Shown here piece after piece: positions 33,643 to 42,241 of a stretch of 64,000 nt of DNA. Origin of the DNA: Clostridia bacterium (GTDB lineage: Bacteria; Bacillota; Clostridia; Christensenellales; CAG-138); assembly GCA_017514685.1 (NCBI GenBank), contig JAFWJN010000017.1, positions 1 to 64,000 on the forward strand, written 5' to 3'. Position 1 is the first letter of the stretch; each line of letters begins with the position of its first letter. The position numbers and the translations under genes were made by a program. The notes beneath the pieces were generated by a model. The model saw only the letters and a list, made by a program, of their open reading frames with translations. It had not been told where the DNA came from and made no database searches.

Positions 33643-33748
33643 AACTGGTTCTGCTTTCAGAGAAAAGATACTGTAAATCAGTCGAAATACTATAATGGGA
33701 ATAAAGTGAAAATCGGTAAAGATAAGAGCCGAGCAGGAGATTTTGAAT

Positions 33749-34915
33749 ATGGCAGACTGGAAGAATAATGGAAAAATAAAACTGATGATCATCGTGGGAA
33801 CGCGTCCGGAGATCATTCGTCTTTCTGCGGTCATCAAAAAGTGCAGAAAATACTTTGATACGATTCTGGTGCATACCGGACAGAATTATGATTACAATCT
33901 AAACGGAGTGTTCTTTGATGATCTTGGACTTGCCGCTCCGGATATCAATTTAAATGCGGTCGGAAAAGATCTTGGGGAAACAATTGGCAATATTATTGCG
34001 GCAAGTTACCGTGTTTTAAGTGAAATGAACCCGGATGCGGTACTGGTTCTCGGGGATACAAACAGTTGCCTGTCAGTGATTGGAGCAAAGCGACTCCATA
34101 TTCCGGTTTTTCACATGGAAGCCGGAAACCGCTGCAAAGACGAATGCCTTCCGGAAGAAACGAACCGGCGGATTGTGGATATTATTTCGGATGTCAACAT
34201 GGCATATTCCGAACATGCCAGAAGGTATCTTTCTGAGTGCGGTCTCCCAAAGGAACGTACTTTTGTGACCGGCAGTCCTATGGCAGAAGTGCTGACGGAA
34301 AATCTGAATGCAATCCGCTCATCCGATGTGCACCGGAGACTGGGACTGGAGAAAGGTCATTATATTCTGCTGTCTGCACATCGGGAAGAGAATATTGATA
34401 CCGAACAGAATTTCAGTAGTTTGTTCACCGCGATTAATCAGATGGCGAGAAAATATGATATGCCGGTTCTGTATTCCTGCCATCCTCGTTCCAGAAAAAA
34501 ACTGGAAGCGTCTGGGTTCGAACTGGATCCGCGAGTGATACAGCATCAGCCACTGGGATTTCACGATTATAATTGCCTTCAGATGAATGCGTTTGCTGTT
34601 GTCAGCGATTCCGGAACGCTTCCTGAGGAGAGCAACTTTTTTACAGGTATCGGGCAGCCGTTTCCGGCAGTCTGCATTCGAACCTCAACAGAACGTCCCG
34701 AGGCAATGGAGAAAGGATGCTTTATCCTGTCGGGCATCGACACGCAAGGTCTTCTACAGGCAGTGGATACTGCGGTGGAAATGTGCAGAGAGGAAAAGAC
34801 CGGTGGCGCAGTTCCTGTACCGGATTATGCCGATCTGAATGTGTCGGATAAAGTGATCAAGATTATTCAAAGTTACGTTGGAATTGTCAATAAAATGGTT
34901 TGGAGAAAATCATGA
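33749..34915 (+). CDS. capG: UDP-N-acetylglucosamine 2-epimerase-type enzyme (CapG/WecB family)
   Basis: A 388-residue non-hydrolysing UDP-HexNAc 2-epimerase. In the FucNAc route CapG inverts C2 of the CapF product to give UDP-L-FucNAc. Motifs are VGTRPEIIRLSAV, HTGQNYDYNLN, VLGDTNSCL, HMEAGNRCKDECLPEETNRR, SAHREENID and VSDSGTLPEES. The Cys-rich HMEAGNRC form fits the CapG subgroup rather than WecB. ATG 33749 is used because AGGAG lies 9 bases upstream (a TTG at 33743 would be too close). Confidence 0.9.
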   Translation: MADWKNNGKIKLMIIVGTRPEIIRLSAVIKKCRKYFDTILVHTGQNYDYNLNGVFFDDLGLAAPDINLNAVGKDLGETIGNIIAASYRVLSEMNPDAVLVLGDTNSCLSVIGAKRLHIPVFHMEAGNRCKDECLPEETNRRIVDIISDVNMAYSEHARRYLSECGLPKERTFVTGSPMAEVLTENLNAIRSSDVHRRLGLEKGHYILLSAHREENIDTEQNFSSLFTAINQMARKYDMPVLYSCHPRSRKKLEASGFELDPRVIQHQPLGFHDYNCLQMNAFAVVSDSGTLPEESNFFTGIGQPFPAVCIRTSTERPEAMEKGCFILSGIDTQGLLQAVDTAVEMCREEKTGGAVPVPDYADLNVSDKVIKIIQSYVGIVNKMVWRKS

Positions 34916-36048
34916 AATTATCCTGTGACAAATTGTTTTCGATCATTCGCTGCGGCATGGGATTAGAAACGCCTGATTTCCGTTTGACCGAAGAAGAGAT
35001 ACAGGAACTGAAAGAGTTTGGCAAAAAGCAATCTGTTTTATCCATTCTTTATTATGGACTGAAAAGCATGCATCTGCCTTCTGAACAGATCCATGCAATA
35101 GAAAAAGCTTGCAGTGAGGACCTCTATCGGTTTATTTTGCATGATGTCTATCTGGAACAAGTCGGAACAGCATTGAACCTTTCTGGTATTCCTTATATTT
35201 TTTTAAAGGGCGCAGTGATTCGGAATCTCTATCCGAAACCTGAAATGCGAACCAGCTGCGATATTGACATTCTGGTAAAGGAAGAAAATTTGGCCGAAGC
35301 CATAAATGCAATAGAAGAGAAAACTGATTTAAAGATGGTCAAAAAGTCCTACCATGATGTTATCATGGTGGACAATGGACAGCGGATGCATCTGGAACTG
35401 CATTTTAACATCAAAGAAAACAATGAAAACCTTGATACATTTTTAAGCCGTGCATGGGAATATGCGAATCCTCCAGAAACAGGGAGCAGATATGCTTTCA
35501 CTCCTGAGTTTCAGATCTTTCATGTCGTAGCTCATATGTGTCATCACTTTTTGAATGGAGGCGTGGGCATCAGACCGTTTATCGATCTTTGGCTTTTAAG
35601 AAACAAGACGGAATACAGCGAGGATACGGTGATGGACATGTGCCGGCAGTGCAAGATCCTGAAGTTCTATGAGGAATGTTGCAACTTGTCGGATGTCTGG
35701 ATGGAAAATGCGAAGCGGACGGACATAACTTCTCTGATGGAAGAATTCTGTTTGTCAGGCGGAGTGTTCGGAACAATGAAGTTTAAAAACGCAGGAAGGC
35801 AAAGACATGAGAGAGGCTGGAAATACTTGCTGAGAAGAATCTTTCCTCCTGTCTATCAGGTTAAGGAATTTTACCGGGATGAATCGGGAAAAGAACATAT
35901 TGCGGCATATTATTACCTGAAGCGTTTGTTTATATGGTTCAGCAAAGAAAGAAGAGAAGATCTGAAAAAGCAGACTTCCGATATTCTTTCCACGGATAAG
36001 CAATATATGGATAAAGCCGATGATCTGTTTAAGCAATTGGAACTGTAA
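34912..36048 (+). CDS. NTP_transf_5-type nucleotidyltransferase
   Basis: A 378-residue protein of the uncharacterised nucleotidyltransferase family often found in capsule and RiPP (including lasso-peptide) loci. The active-site region is LKGAVIRNLYPKPEMRTS followed by CDIDILV, the two Asp being the metal ligands, and HLELHFNI further on. The C-terminal third is helical and basic. It starts within the capG stop codon (ATGA), so it is tightly coupled to that gene, and splits the capE-capG-capF order. Substrate and product are unknown; nucleotidylation of a peptide, protein or sugar are all possible. Confidence 0.8.
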   Translation: MKLSCDKLFSIIRCGMGLETPDFRLTEEEIQELKEFGKKQSVLSILYYGLKSMHLPSEQIHAIEKACSEDLYRFILHDVYLEQVGTALNLSGIPYIFLKGAVIRNLYPKPEMRTSCDIDILVKEENLAEAINAIEEKTDLKMVKKSYHDVIMVDNGQRMHLELHFNIKENNENLDTFLSRAWEYANPPETGSRYAFTPEFQIFHVVAHMCHHFLNGGVGIRPFIDLWLLRNKTEYSEDTVMDMCRQCKILKFYEECCNLSDVWMENAKRTDITSLMEEFCLSGGVFGTMKFKNAGRQRHERGWKYLLRRIFPPVYQVKEFYRDESGKEHIAAYYYLKRLFIWFSKERREDLKKQTSDILSTDKQYMDKADDLFKQLEL

Positions 36049-36091
36049 CTGCACGCGTTATTATAGTTGAATGATTGGAGAAGATGACAGG

Positions 36092-37315
36092 ATGAATATA
36101 CTTGTTACAGGCGCGGAAGGATTTCTCGGACGAAACCTTGTGGAAAATCTGAAAAATATCCGGGATGGAAAGAATCGGACCAGAGAAACTCTTATCATTG
36201 GCAAAATCTATGAATTTGACCGGCAGAATTCAGAAAAAGACCTCAACCGCTTCTGTGAAGACTGTGATTTTGTTTTTGACCTTGCAGGAGCAAACCGTCC
36301 GAAGAATCCCGATGAGTTTCAGCAGGATAATGTCGGTTTTTCAGCCACTTTGCTGGAGACTCTTAAGAGTCATCATAATCTATGCCCTGTCATGTTAAGT
36401 TCCTCTGTACAGGCAACTCTTGCCGGACGCTTTGGCTCTTCTGAATATGGTTTGTCGAAAAAAGAAGCGGAAAAAATGTTCTTCCGTTATTCGGAAGAAA
36501 CCGGAGTACCGGTATATGTTTATCGTTTTCCAAATCTGACAGGTAAATGGATCCGGCCGAATTATAACAGCGCAGTTGCAACTTTCTGTCATAACATTGC
36601 GAATGAGCTGCCGATTACCGTACACGATGAGAATACGGAACTGGAAATGCTTTTTGTGGATGATTTGCTTGAGGAGATGTATGATCTGCTGGAAGGACAT
36701 CCGCATCGGTGCAGTTATCCGCCTGCAGGGGAAGACGGATACGACGGACTGACTCCTAAGGAGGAGAACGACGGAGAATTCTGCTATGTTCCCGTTACAC
36801 ACAAAGCAACGCTTGGATATATCGTGAAGTGCCTCCGTGCATTTCATGATCAGCAGCAGACTTTGATCGTTCCGGCCATTCCGAGCGGCAGTTTTGAGAA
36901 AAAACTGTATAGTATGTATCTGAGTTATCTGCCGAAAAATAAGGTCGCCTTTGATTTGAAAATGAACTGCGACAGCAGAGGCTCGTTTACGGAACTGCTG
37001 AAGACAGAAGATCACGGACAGTTTTCCGTGAACATTTCGAAGCCCGGAATCACGAAGGGACAGCACTGGCACAACAGTAAATGGGAATTCTTTATTGTTG
37101 TGGCAGGGCATGGATTGATTCGTGAACGGAAAATCGGGACGGATGAAGTGATTGAGTTTGAGGTTAGCGGAGAGCGTATTCAGGCAGTTCATATGCTTCC
37201 AGGATACACACACAGTATTATCAATCTGTCTGATACGGAAAACCTGGTGACACTTATGTGGGCAAATGAGATGTTTGACCCGGATCGTCCGGATACGTTC
37301 AGCGAACCGGTATAA
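36092..37315 (+). CDS. capF: Bifunctional SDR-cupin enzyme of UDP-FucNAc synthesis (CapF)
   Basis: A 407-residue CapF protein. The C-terminal cupin (from about residue 290; FTELLKTEDHGQFSVN, TKGQHWHNSKWEFFIV) epimerises C3. The N-terminal SDR (ILVTGAEGFLGRNLVENL, YGLSKKEAEKMF, RFPNLTGKWIRPNYNSAVAT) then reduces C4 with NADPH to UDP-6-deoxy-L-talNAc. A central insert near residue 215-235 is Pro/Gly/Asp-rich. Length is slightly above the family's 369-372. ATG 36092 is chosen for GGAGAAG 8 bases upstream. Confidence 0.93.
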   Translation: MNILVTGAEGFLGRNLVENLKNIRDGKNRTRETLIIGKIYEFDRQNSEKDLNRFCEDCDFVFDLAGANRPKNPDEFQQDNVGFSATLLETLKSHHNLCPVMLSSSVQATLAGRFGSSEYGLSKKEAEKMFFRYSEETGVPVYVYRFPNLTGKWIRPNYNSAVATFCHNIANELPITVHDENTELEMLFVDDLLEEMYDLLEGHPHRCSYPPAGEDGYDGLTPKEENDGEFCYVPVTHKATLGYIVKCLRAFHDQQQTLIVPAIPSGSFEKKLYSMYLSYLPKNKVAFDLKMNCDSRGSFTELLKTEDHGQFSVNISKPGITKGQHWHNSKWEFFIVVAGHGLIRERKIGTDEVIEFEVSGERIQAVHMLPGYTHSIINLSDTENLVTLMWANEMFDPDRPDTFSEPV

Positions 37316-37381
37316 CCGGAAGCACTTTACTGATACAGAATCCTATAGGATTCGCTTGTGCAACATGAGGAGAATAATCGG

Positions 37382-37879
37382 ATGAATCTTGAAAAGACAT
37401 CCATGAAAGAATATCTGCAATCACACGACAGCCTGACTTATCGGTTTGCCGGAGTCAGCATGCGCCCCATGCTGCGACAGGAAAGTGATCTGGTAACAAT
37501 TGTGCCATATGATGGAAAGGGACTGCAAAAATACGATGTGGCCCTCTATGAAAAGGAATCTTCCAACAAGTACATCCTGCACAGAGTTGTGGATGTAATG
37601 GAAAAAGATGGAAAGAGGGTCTATACTTTTCTCGGCGATAACTGCCCGGAAAAAGAACCGGACATACCGGACGAAACGATTATTGCTGTCCTGAAAGAAT
37701 TCTACCGCGGCGATAAAAAGTGTTCTGTGACGGATAAAGGTTATCGGATTTACAGCAAAGTCCATTATTTTTTCTACCCTTTAAGACGGGTGTATTATCT
37801 GCTCAGGAAAAGAATAGCAAAAATACCATTCGCAAGGAACATCTATCATAAACTGTTTAAGCGAGGGAAGAAAAACTGA
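37382..37879 (+). CDS. S24/S26-type peptidase-like protein with a Ser-His pair
   Basis: A 165-residue protein related to signal peptidases. The nucleophile motif is FAGVSMRPML (about residues 22-31), and the second catalytic block reads YILHRVVD, with His where LepB-type enzymes have Lys; Ser-His pairs occur in SipW-type enzymes. TFLGDNCPEKEPD is the GDN block. There is no N-terminal transmembrane segment; the tail is basic and aromatic and may associate with membrane. Such S24/S26-like genes recur beside NTP_transf_5 nucleotidyltransferase and ABC transporter genes in peptide-type loci. ATG 37382 follows GAGGAG by 9 bases. Confidence 0.8.
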   Translation: MNLEKTSMKEYLQSHDSLTYRFAGVSMRPMLRQESDLVTIVPYDGKGLQKYDVALYEKESSNKYILHRVVDVMEKDGKRVYTFLGDNCPEKEPDIPDETIIAVLKEFYRGDKKCSVTDKGYRIYSKVHYFFYPLRRVYYLLRKRIAKIPFARNIYHKLFKRGKKN

Positions 37880-37914
37880 CAATCCAACCGGATGTAAAAT
37901 GGCGGAGCATTAAG

Positions 37915-39645
37915 ATGAAATCATTAAGAGAAAATCTGCATATACTGAAGTGGCTGAACAGCACCATCAAAGGCAAACGGTATTTTGTGGTCGTTCTTGC
38001 CTTATTGTCCGGGCTGATCAGTGTGATTGCTCTGGAATACGCGCTTCTGTTCCGTTCCCTGATTGACAGAGCGGTAGCAGGGGATATGCAGGGACTGTTT
38101 CATTCAGCTCTTATGGTAGCAGGAGCATTTCTGATTCAGATTGCCTTGCGTACTCTCTATAGATATTTTGAGGAATCCGGAAAAACAAAAATAGAAAACA
38201 GTCTGAAAAGCAGACTGTTTCATAACTTGCTGGTGAAAAACTATGCTGACATCAATGCGGTGCATTCCGGAGAATGGATGAACCGTTTAACCAGTGACGC
38301 TAAAATTGTCGCGGACGATATCATTTATATTTTCCCGGCACTGACCGGTATGCTGATCCGGCTGATCGGCGGAATTATTATTCTTCTGATGCTTCAGCCG
38401 GGATTCGCAGTGATTTTAATCCCCGGCGGGATCATTGTCGTCGCAGTGACATTTCTGTTCCGGGGAAAACTGAAGTCTCTTCACAAAGCAATACAGGAAA
38501 AAGACGGGGAGCTGAGAGTGTTTTTTCAGGAACATCTCTCCAGCATGATGGTTCTTCGGGCTTTTGGAAGGGAAGAGAAGACGGAGCAACAGGCAAAAAC
38601 CTATATGGATGCCCACAGAACGGCGCGTATGAAACGGAATGCTTTTTCCAATCTTTGCAACGTCGGATTCAATTTGATTATGAACGGACTTTATATTGGG
38701 AGCGCAATCTACTGCGCTTACGGGATTGCTTCCGGAACAATTTCATTCGGCACAATGACTGCTATTCTGCAGTTAGTATCTCAGGTACAGGGACCGTTTG
38801 CAAACCTTTCAGGGCTGGTTCCGACATTTTACGCTATGCTGGCCAGTGCAGAGCGGATCAAAGAGACGGAAGATTACCAAACTGATATCTCAGAACCGGC
38901 CAGAACACAGGACGAGGTTCTTTCCTTCTATCAGGATAGTTTCTCATCCATCGAACTGAAGCACATTTCCTTTTCCTATCCGGCAAGAAATGATACGGAG
39001 GAAGAAGAAAGCAGCTTTGCTGTTACGGATTGCAGTATCTCTATTCCAAAGGGAAAATATATCGGTGTTACAGGTCCTTCCGGATGCGGAAAAAGTTCCC
39101 TTTTTAAGCTTCTGATGGCTTTTTATTCGCCGCAGGAGGGGGAACGGAACATTTCCTCAAAACAAGGGGAAATCCCTTTGGACAGCTCGTGGAGAGGCTT
39201 ATTTGCCTATGTACCGCAAGGCAATTACCTGATGAAGGGAACCATTCGGCAGGCCGTAACTATGACGGACGGTGTTGACCCCGGACAGGAAGAGAAACTG
39301 AAAACAGCGTTATATACAGCCTGCGCAGAGGATTTTGTCAGTCAGCTCCCGCAGGGAGTGGATACAGAGCTCGGCGAACATGGCGGTGGTCTTTCGGAAG
39401 GACAGATCCAGCGGCTGGCGATTGCCAGAGCGATTTATTCCGACCGGCCGATTCTGCTTCTGGATGAAGCGACCGCCTCTCTGGATGAGAATACGGAAAA
39501 GGAACTGCTGATAAGACTCCGGAAAATGTCGGAGAAAACACTTCTGATCATCACACACAGAAAGGCGGCGCTCAGCATTACGGACCGTATTGTAGAGTGT
39601 TCCATCAATGATGGAATCGTTTCATGGAAAGAATGTCAAAAATGA
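37915..39645 (+). CDS. ABC exporter, fused membrane and ATPase domains
   Basis: A 576-residue half-transporter. Six transmembrane segments lie within about residues 20-310. The ATPase follows with Walker A GPSGCGKSSL, a short insert, the Q-loop, signature LSEGQIQRLAIARA and Walker B ILLLDEAT, with the catalytic Glu. It would work as a homodimer. It lies directly after the S26-like peptidase gene and in the same direction, so export of a peptide or small cell-surface product processed there is a reasonable guess. No peptidase C39 domain is present, so it is not itself a processing exporter. Confidence 0.9.
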   Translation: MKSLRENLHILKWLNSTIKGKRYFVVVLALLSGLISVIALEYALLFRSLIDRAVAGDMQGLFHSALMVAGAFLIQIALRTLYRYFEESGKTKIENSLKSRLFHNLLVKNYADINAVHSGEWMNRLTSDAKIVADDIIYIFPALTGMLIRLIGGIIILLMLQPGFAVILIPGGIIVVAVTFLFRGKLKSLHKAIQEKDGELRVFFQEHLSSMMVLRAFGREEKTEQQAKTYMDAHRTARMKRNAFSNLCNVGFNLIMNGLYIGSAIYCAYGIASGTISFGTMTAILQLVSQVQGPFANLSGLVPTFYAMLASAERIKETEDYQTDISEPARTQDEVLSFYQDSFSSIELKHISFSYPARNDTEEEESSFAVTDCSISIPKGKYIGVTGPSGCGKSSLFKLLMAFYSPQEGERNISSKQGEIPLDSSWRGLFAYVPQGNYLMKGTIRQAVTMTDGVDPGQEEKLKTALYTACAEDFVSQLPQGVDTELGEHGGGLSEGQIQRLAIARAIYSDRPILLLDEATASLDENTEKELLIRLRKMSEKTLLIITHRKAALSITDRIVECSINDGIVSWKECQK

Positions 39646-39687
39646 CGGTTTTCAGACAGACGGAAACACGGAGGAAGGAAGAAGGAA

Positions 39688-40293
39688 ATGTCTGGTCAAA
39701 AAGAGCGGATCCATACAGGAGAACTGTATCTTCCATTGGATGAAGAGATTCTGACGTTTCAGCTGAAGTGCCTTGAGAAACTGTATGATTACAATGCCAC
39801 AAGACCTTCAGAGCAGGATAAGCGGCAGCAGCTTTTAAAAGAAATGTTTGCTGAGATCGGAGAAGACTGTTATATTGAGCCGCCGCTGCATTCCAACTTC
39901 GGATGTAAGAATGTGCATTTCGGGAAAAATGTCTATGCCAATTTTAATCTGACGCTGGTAGATGATACTTTCATCTATGTCGGAGATTATGTCATGTTTG
40001 CGCCGAATGTGACGGTAGCGACAGCAGCGCACCCGATCGATCCCTCGCTGAGGGAGAAAGGGTATCAGTACAACCTGCCGGTGCGCATCGGGAACAACTG
40101 CTGGATCGGAACCGGTGCGATCATTCTTCCGGGCATTACGATCGGTGACAATGTGGTGATAGGAGCGGGAAGCATCGTAACAAAGGATATCCCTTCCAAT
40201 GTGGTCGCCGTAGGTAATCCCTGCAGGGTCCTCCGTCAGATCGGCGACCGGGACAAGGAAATATTACTTCAGAAACAGAAAAATCGAATATGA
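39688..40293 (+). CDS. Sugar O-acetyltransferase (maltose acetyltransferase family)
   Basis: A 201-residue left-handed beta-helix acetyltransferase. NodL/Maa-type features are an N-terminal helical domain ending near EIGEDCYIEPPLHSNFG, YANFNLTLVDD, the catalytic His in TAAHPID, and the hexapeptide coils IGNNCWIGTGAIILPGITIG and NVVIGAGSIVTKDIPS, split across the turn. The product could acetylate the polymer sugars or free sugars. It is the last gene of the locus before a bidirectional terminator. Confidence 0.9.
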   Translation: MSGQKERIHTGELYLPLDEEILTFQLKCLEKLYDYNATRPSEQDKRQQLLKEMFAEIGEDCYIEPPLHSNFGCKNVHFGKNVYANFNLTLVDDTFIYVGDYVMFAPNVTVATAAHPIDPSLREKGYQYNLPVRIGNNCWIGTGAIILPGITIGDNVVIGAGSIVTKDIPSNVVAVGNPCRVLRQIGDRDKEILLQKQKNRI

Positions 40294-40328
40294 CGCTCTT
40301 TAAGACGCTTAGACAAGATACAAAGAAA

Positions 40329-40366
40329 GAACCGAAGCGGATTTTCCACTTCGGTTCGCTTTTTAT
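40329..40366. terminator. Bidirectional terminator between convergent genes
   Basis: A 9-bp perfect stem (GAACCGAAG at 40329-40337 with CTTCGGTTC at 40349-40357) has T-rich sequence on the plus strand (GCTTTTTATT) and TTTCTTTG on the minus strand. It closes both the polysaccharide locus and the minus-strand ABC pair. Confidence 0.85.
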
Positions 40367-40375
40367 TAATGGAGC

Positions 40376-42241
40376 TTACGCTTCCAACGCCTGCGCCAGG
40401 GATTCTTCGCGGAACTGATGCATGTATAGGTCGTGATAGTAACCTTTCTGCTCGAGCAGTTCTTCATGAGTACCGCTCTCCGCGATTCCTCCGTTACGGA
40501 TGACCAGAATCCGGTCAGCGTTGCGGATGGTGGAAAGACGGTGCGCAACAACAATGCTGGTTCTTCCTTCGAGAACAGTCGTGATCGCATTCTGAATGAT
40601 CTGCTCTGTTTCCGTATCGATGGAACTGGTCGCTTCGTCCAGAACGAAAATTTGGGGATTCGCCAGGATAACCCTTGCGAAGGAAATCAGCTGTTTCTGA
40701 CCGGTAGAGAGACGGACGCCGCCTTCGCCGACTTCCGTATCATATCCTTTTGCCTGACGCTCGATGAATTCATCCGCATGGACCATTGCGGCGGCATGAC
40801 GGATCTCTTCTTCGGTCGCATCCGGCCTGCCGAAGCAGATATTGTCGCGGATCGATCCGGAGAACAGATGCGGCTGCTGGAGGACGTATCCGAGGTTCGA
40901 CTGCAGCCACAGCTCGGAGCGTTCACGGTAATCCTTGCCGTCAATGAGGATGCTCCCTTTCACGGGCTCATAGAATCGGCAGATCAGATTGACGATCGTT
41001 GACTTTCCTGCGCCGGTTTCTCCGACCAGAGCAATGGTTTCGCCGGGATGGATATGAAGGTTGAAGTCCTGCAGAAGAGGTTCGGATTCATTGTAGTAGA
41101 AGTCCACATGCCGGAATTCAATGTCGCCAACCAGGGGTTCCCAGTTTTCTTTCCTCGGGTTCATCGTCGTTCCGTATTTTTCCACGACTTCTTTTGTGTC
41201 CGATATATCGGACTTTGTATCCAGCAGTCCGACAACGCGCTCAGCGCTTGCCTGTGCGCTCTGAAGTTCCGCAAAGATACCTGCCAGGTTTTGAATCGGA
41301 TCAAACAGGCTGGAAGCATAGCTGATGAAGGAAACCAGCATACCGGCTGTAATCACACCGATAAAGGTCTCGGTTCCGCCGAGAGTCGCGCTGACTCCTG
41401 CGCCTCCGAGTACGAGGGCGAGCGCTGTCGCGATCGCGGAGAGGGAGATGATCAGCGGGAAAAAGACAGCAGAAAGGACCTGGGCCTTGATGGACGCCTT
41501 CTTGAATTCCGTCGAGATCTCCTCGAACTCTTCGCTGTTCGCTTTTTCGCGGACCAGAGTTTTGGTGGTCATGGCGCCCATGATTCCTTCGTTGAACGCG
41601 CTGGTGATGCGGCTGTTCTGCTTCCTTGCCGCGCGCTGATATTTCAGAATTGCTTTCTGCAGAATAAAACTGATTACGGCAAGCGGGGGAATGACGATCA
41701 GCACGATCAGGGTGAGTCTCCAGTTGAAGATAAACATGGCGATCACGGAGAAGATGATATAGAAGGAGGACCATAGAATATCGATCATACTCCAGGAGAT
41801 CAGCTCGCTGATACGAGTAATATCGCTGACCATACGCGCCATGAGGTAACCGACAGAAGTCTTGTCGTAGAAGGAAAAGGACAGGTTCTGAAGGTGCTCA
41901 AACGCTTCCTGGCGGATATCATACGACATGTTGAGCTCGATGTCACCGGACCGCTTGATAAAGGTCATCGTCATGTAACTCTGGAAAACGACCAGTACCA
42001 CATAGACTGCGGCGAACAGCCAGATACCCGTGGTTGACGGTTCTCCGCCCGGGTTGACGAAGTTGTCGATCGCATAGCGGGTCAGGATCGGATACAGTAC
42101 ATCACAGACCGCAACCAAAAACATTGCGATCAGGTTTCCAATCAAAAGCTGTTTTCTTCTCAGAGTATATCCGTAAAGCCGCTTCCAGAGCTTTGGATCG
42201 ACTTTCTGGTTCTGAAAATCCTGTTCACGGTCATCTGTCAT
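40376..42241 (-). CDS. Heterodimeric ABC exporter, subunit with the catalytic glutamate
   Basis: A 621-residue half-transporter. Six transmembrane segments lie at about residues 25-330. Walker A is GETGAGKSTI, the signature LSTGQKQLISFAR and Walker B IFVLDEATSS, with Glu present. Its signature carries Thr for Gly (LSTGQ), while the partner encoded upstream has LSGGQ. This split is that of heterodimeric multidrug-type exporters such as BmrCD or TM287/288. The start overlaps the partner's stop by four bases (ATGA). Drug, lipid or peptide substrates cannot be told apart. Confidence 0.92.
   Translation of the reverse strand: MTDDREQDFQNQKVDPKLWKRLYGYTLRRKQLLIGNLIAMFLVAVCDVLYPILTRYAIDNFVNPGGEPSTTGIWLFAAVYVVLVVFQSYMTMTFIKRSGDIELNMSYDIRQEAFEHLQNLSFSFYDKTSVGYLMARMVSDITRISELISWSMIDILWSSFYIIFSVIAMFIFNWRLTLIVLIVIPPLAVISFILQKAILKYQRAARKQNSRITSAFNEGIMGAMTTKTLVREKANSEEFEEISTEFKKASIKAQVLSAVFFPLIISLSAIATALALVLGGAGVSATLGGTETFIGVITAGMLVSFISYASSLFDPIQNLAGIFAELQSAQASAERVVGLLDTKSDISDTKEVVEKYGTTMNPRKENWEPLVGDIEFRHVDFYYNESEPLLQDFNLHIHPGETIALVGETGAGKSTIVNLICRFYEPVKGSILIDGKDYRERSELWLQSNLGYVLQQPHLFSGSIRDNICFGRPDATEEEIRHAAAMVHADEFIERQAKGYDTEVGEGGVRLSTGQKQLISFARVILANPQIFVLDEATSSIDTETEQIIQNAITTVLEGRTSIVVAHRLSTIRNADRILVIRNGGIAESGTHEELLEQKGYYHDLYMHQFREESLAQALEA

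Noticed and set aside
41048..41776. A 242-codon plus-strand frame inside the ABC exporter gene
   Set aside because: It mirrors a conserved transporter gene and has biased, low-complexity composition without a ribosome site.
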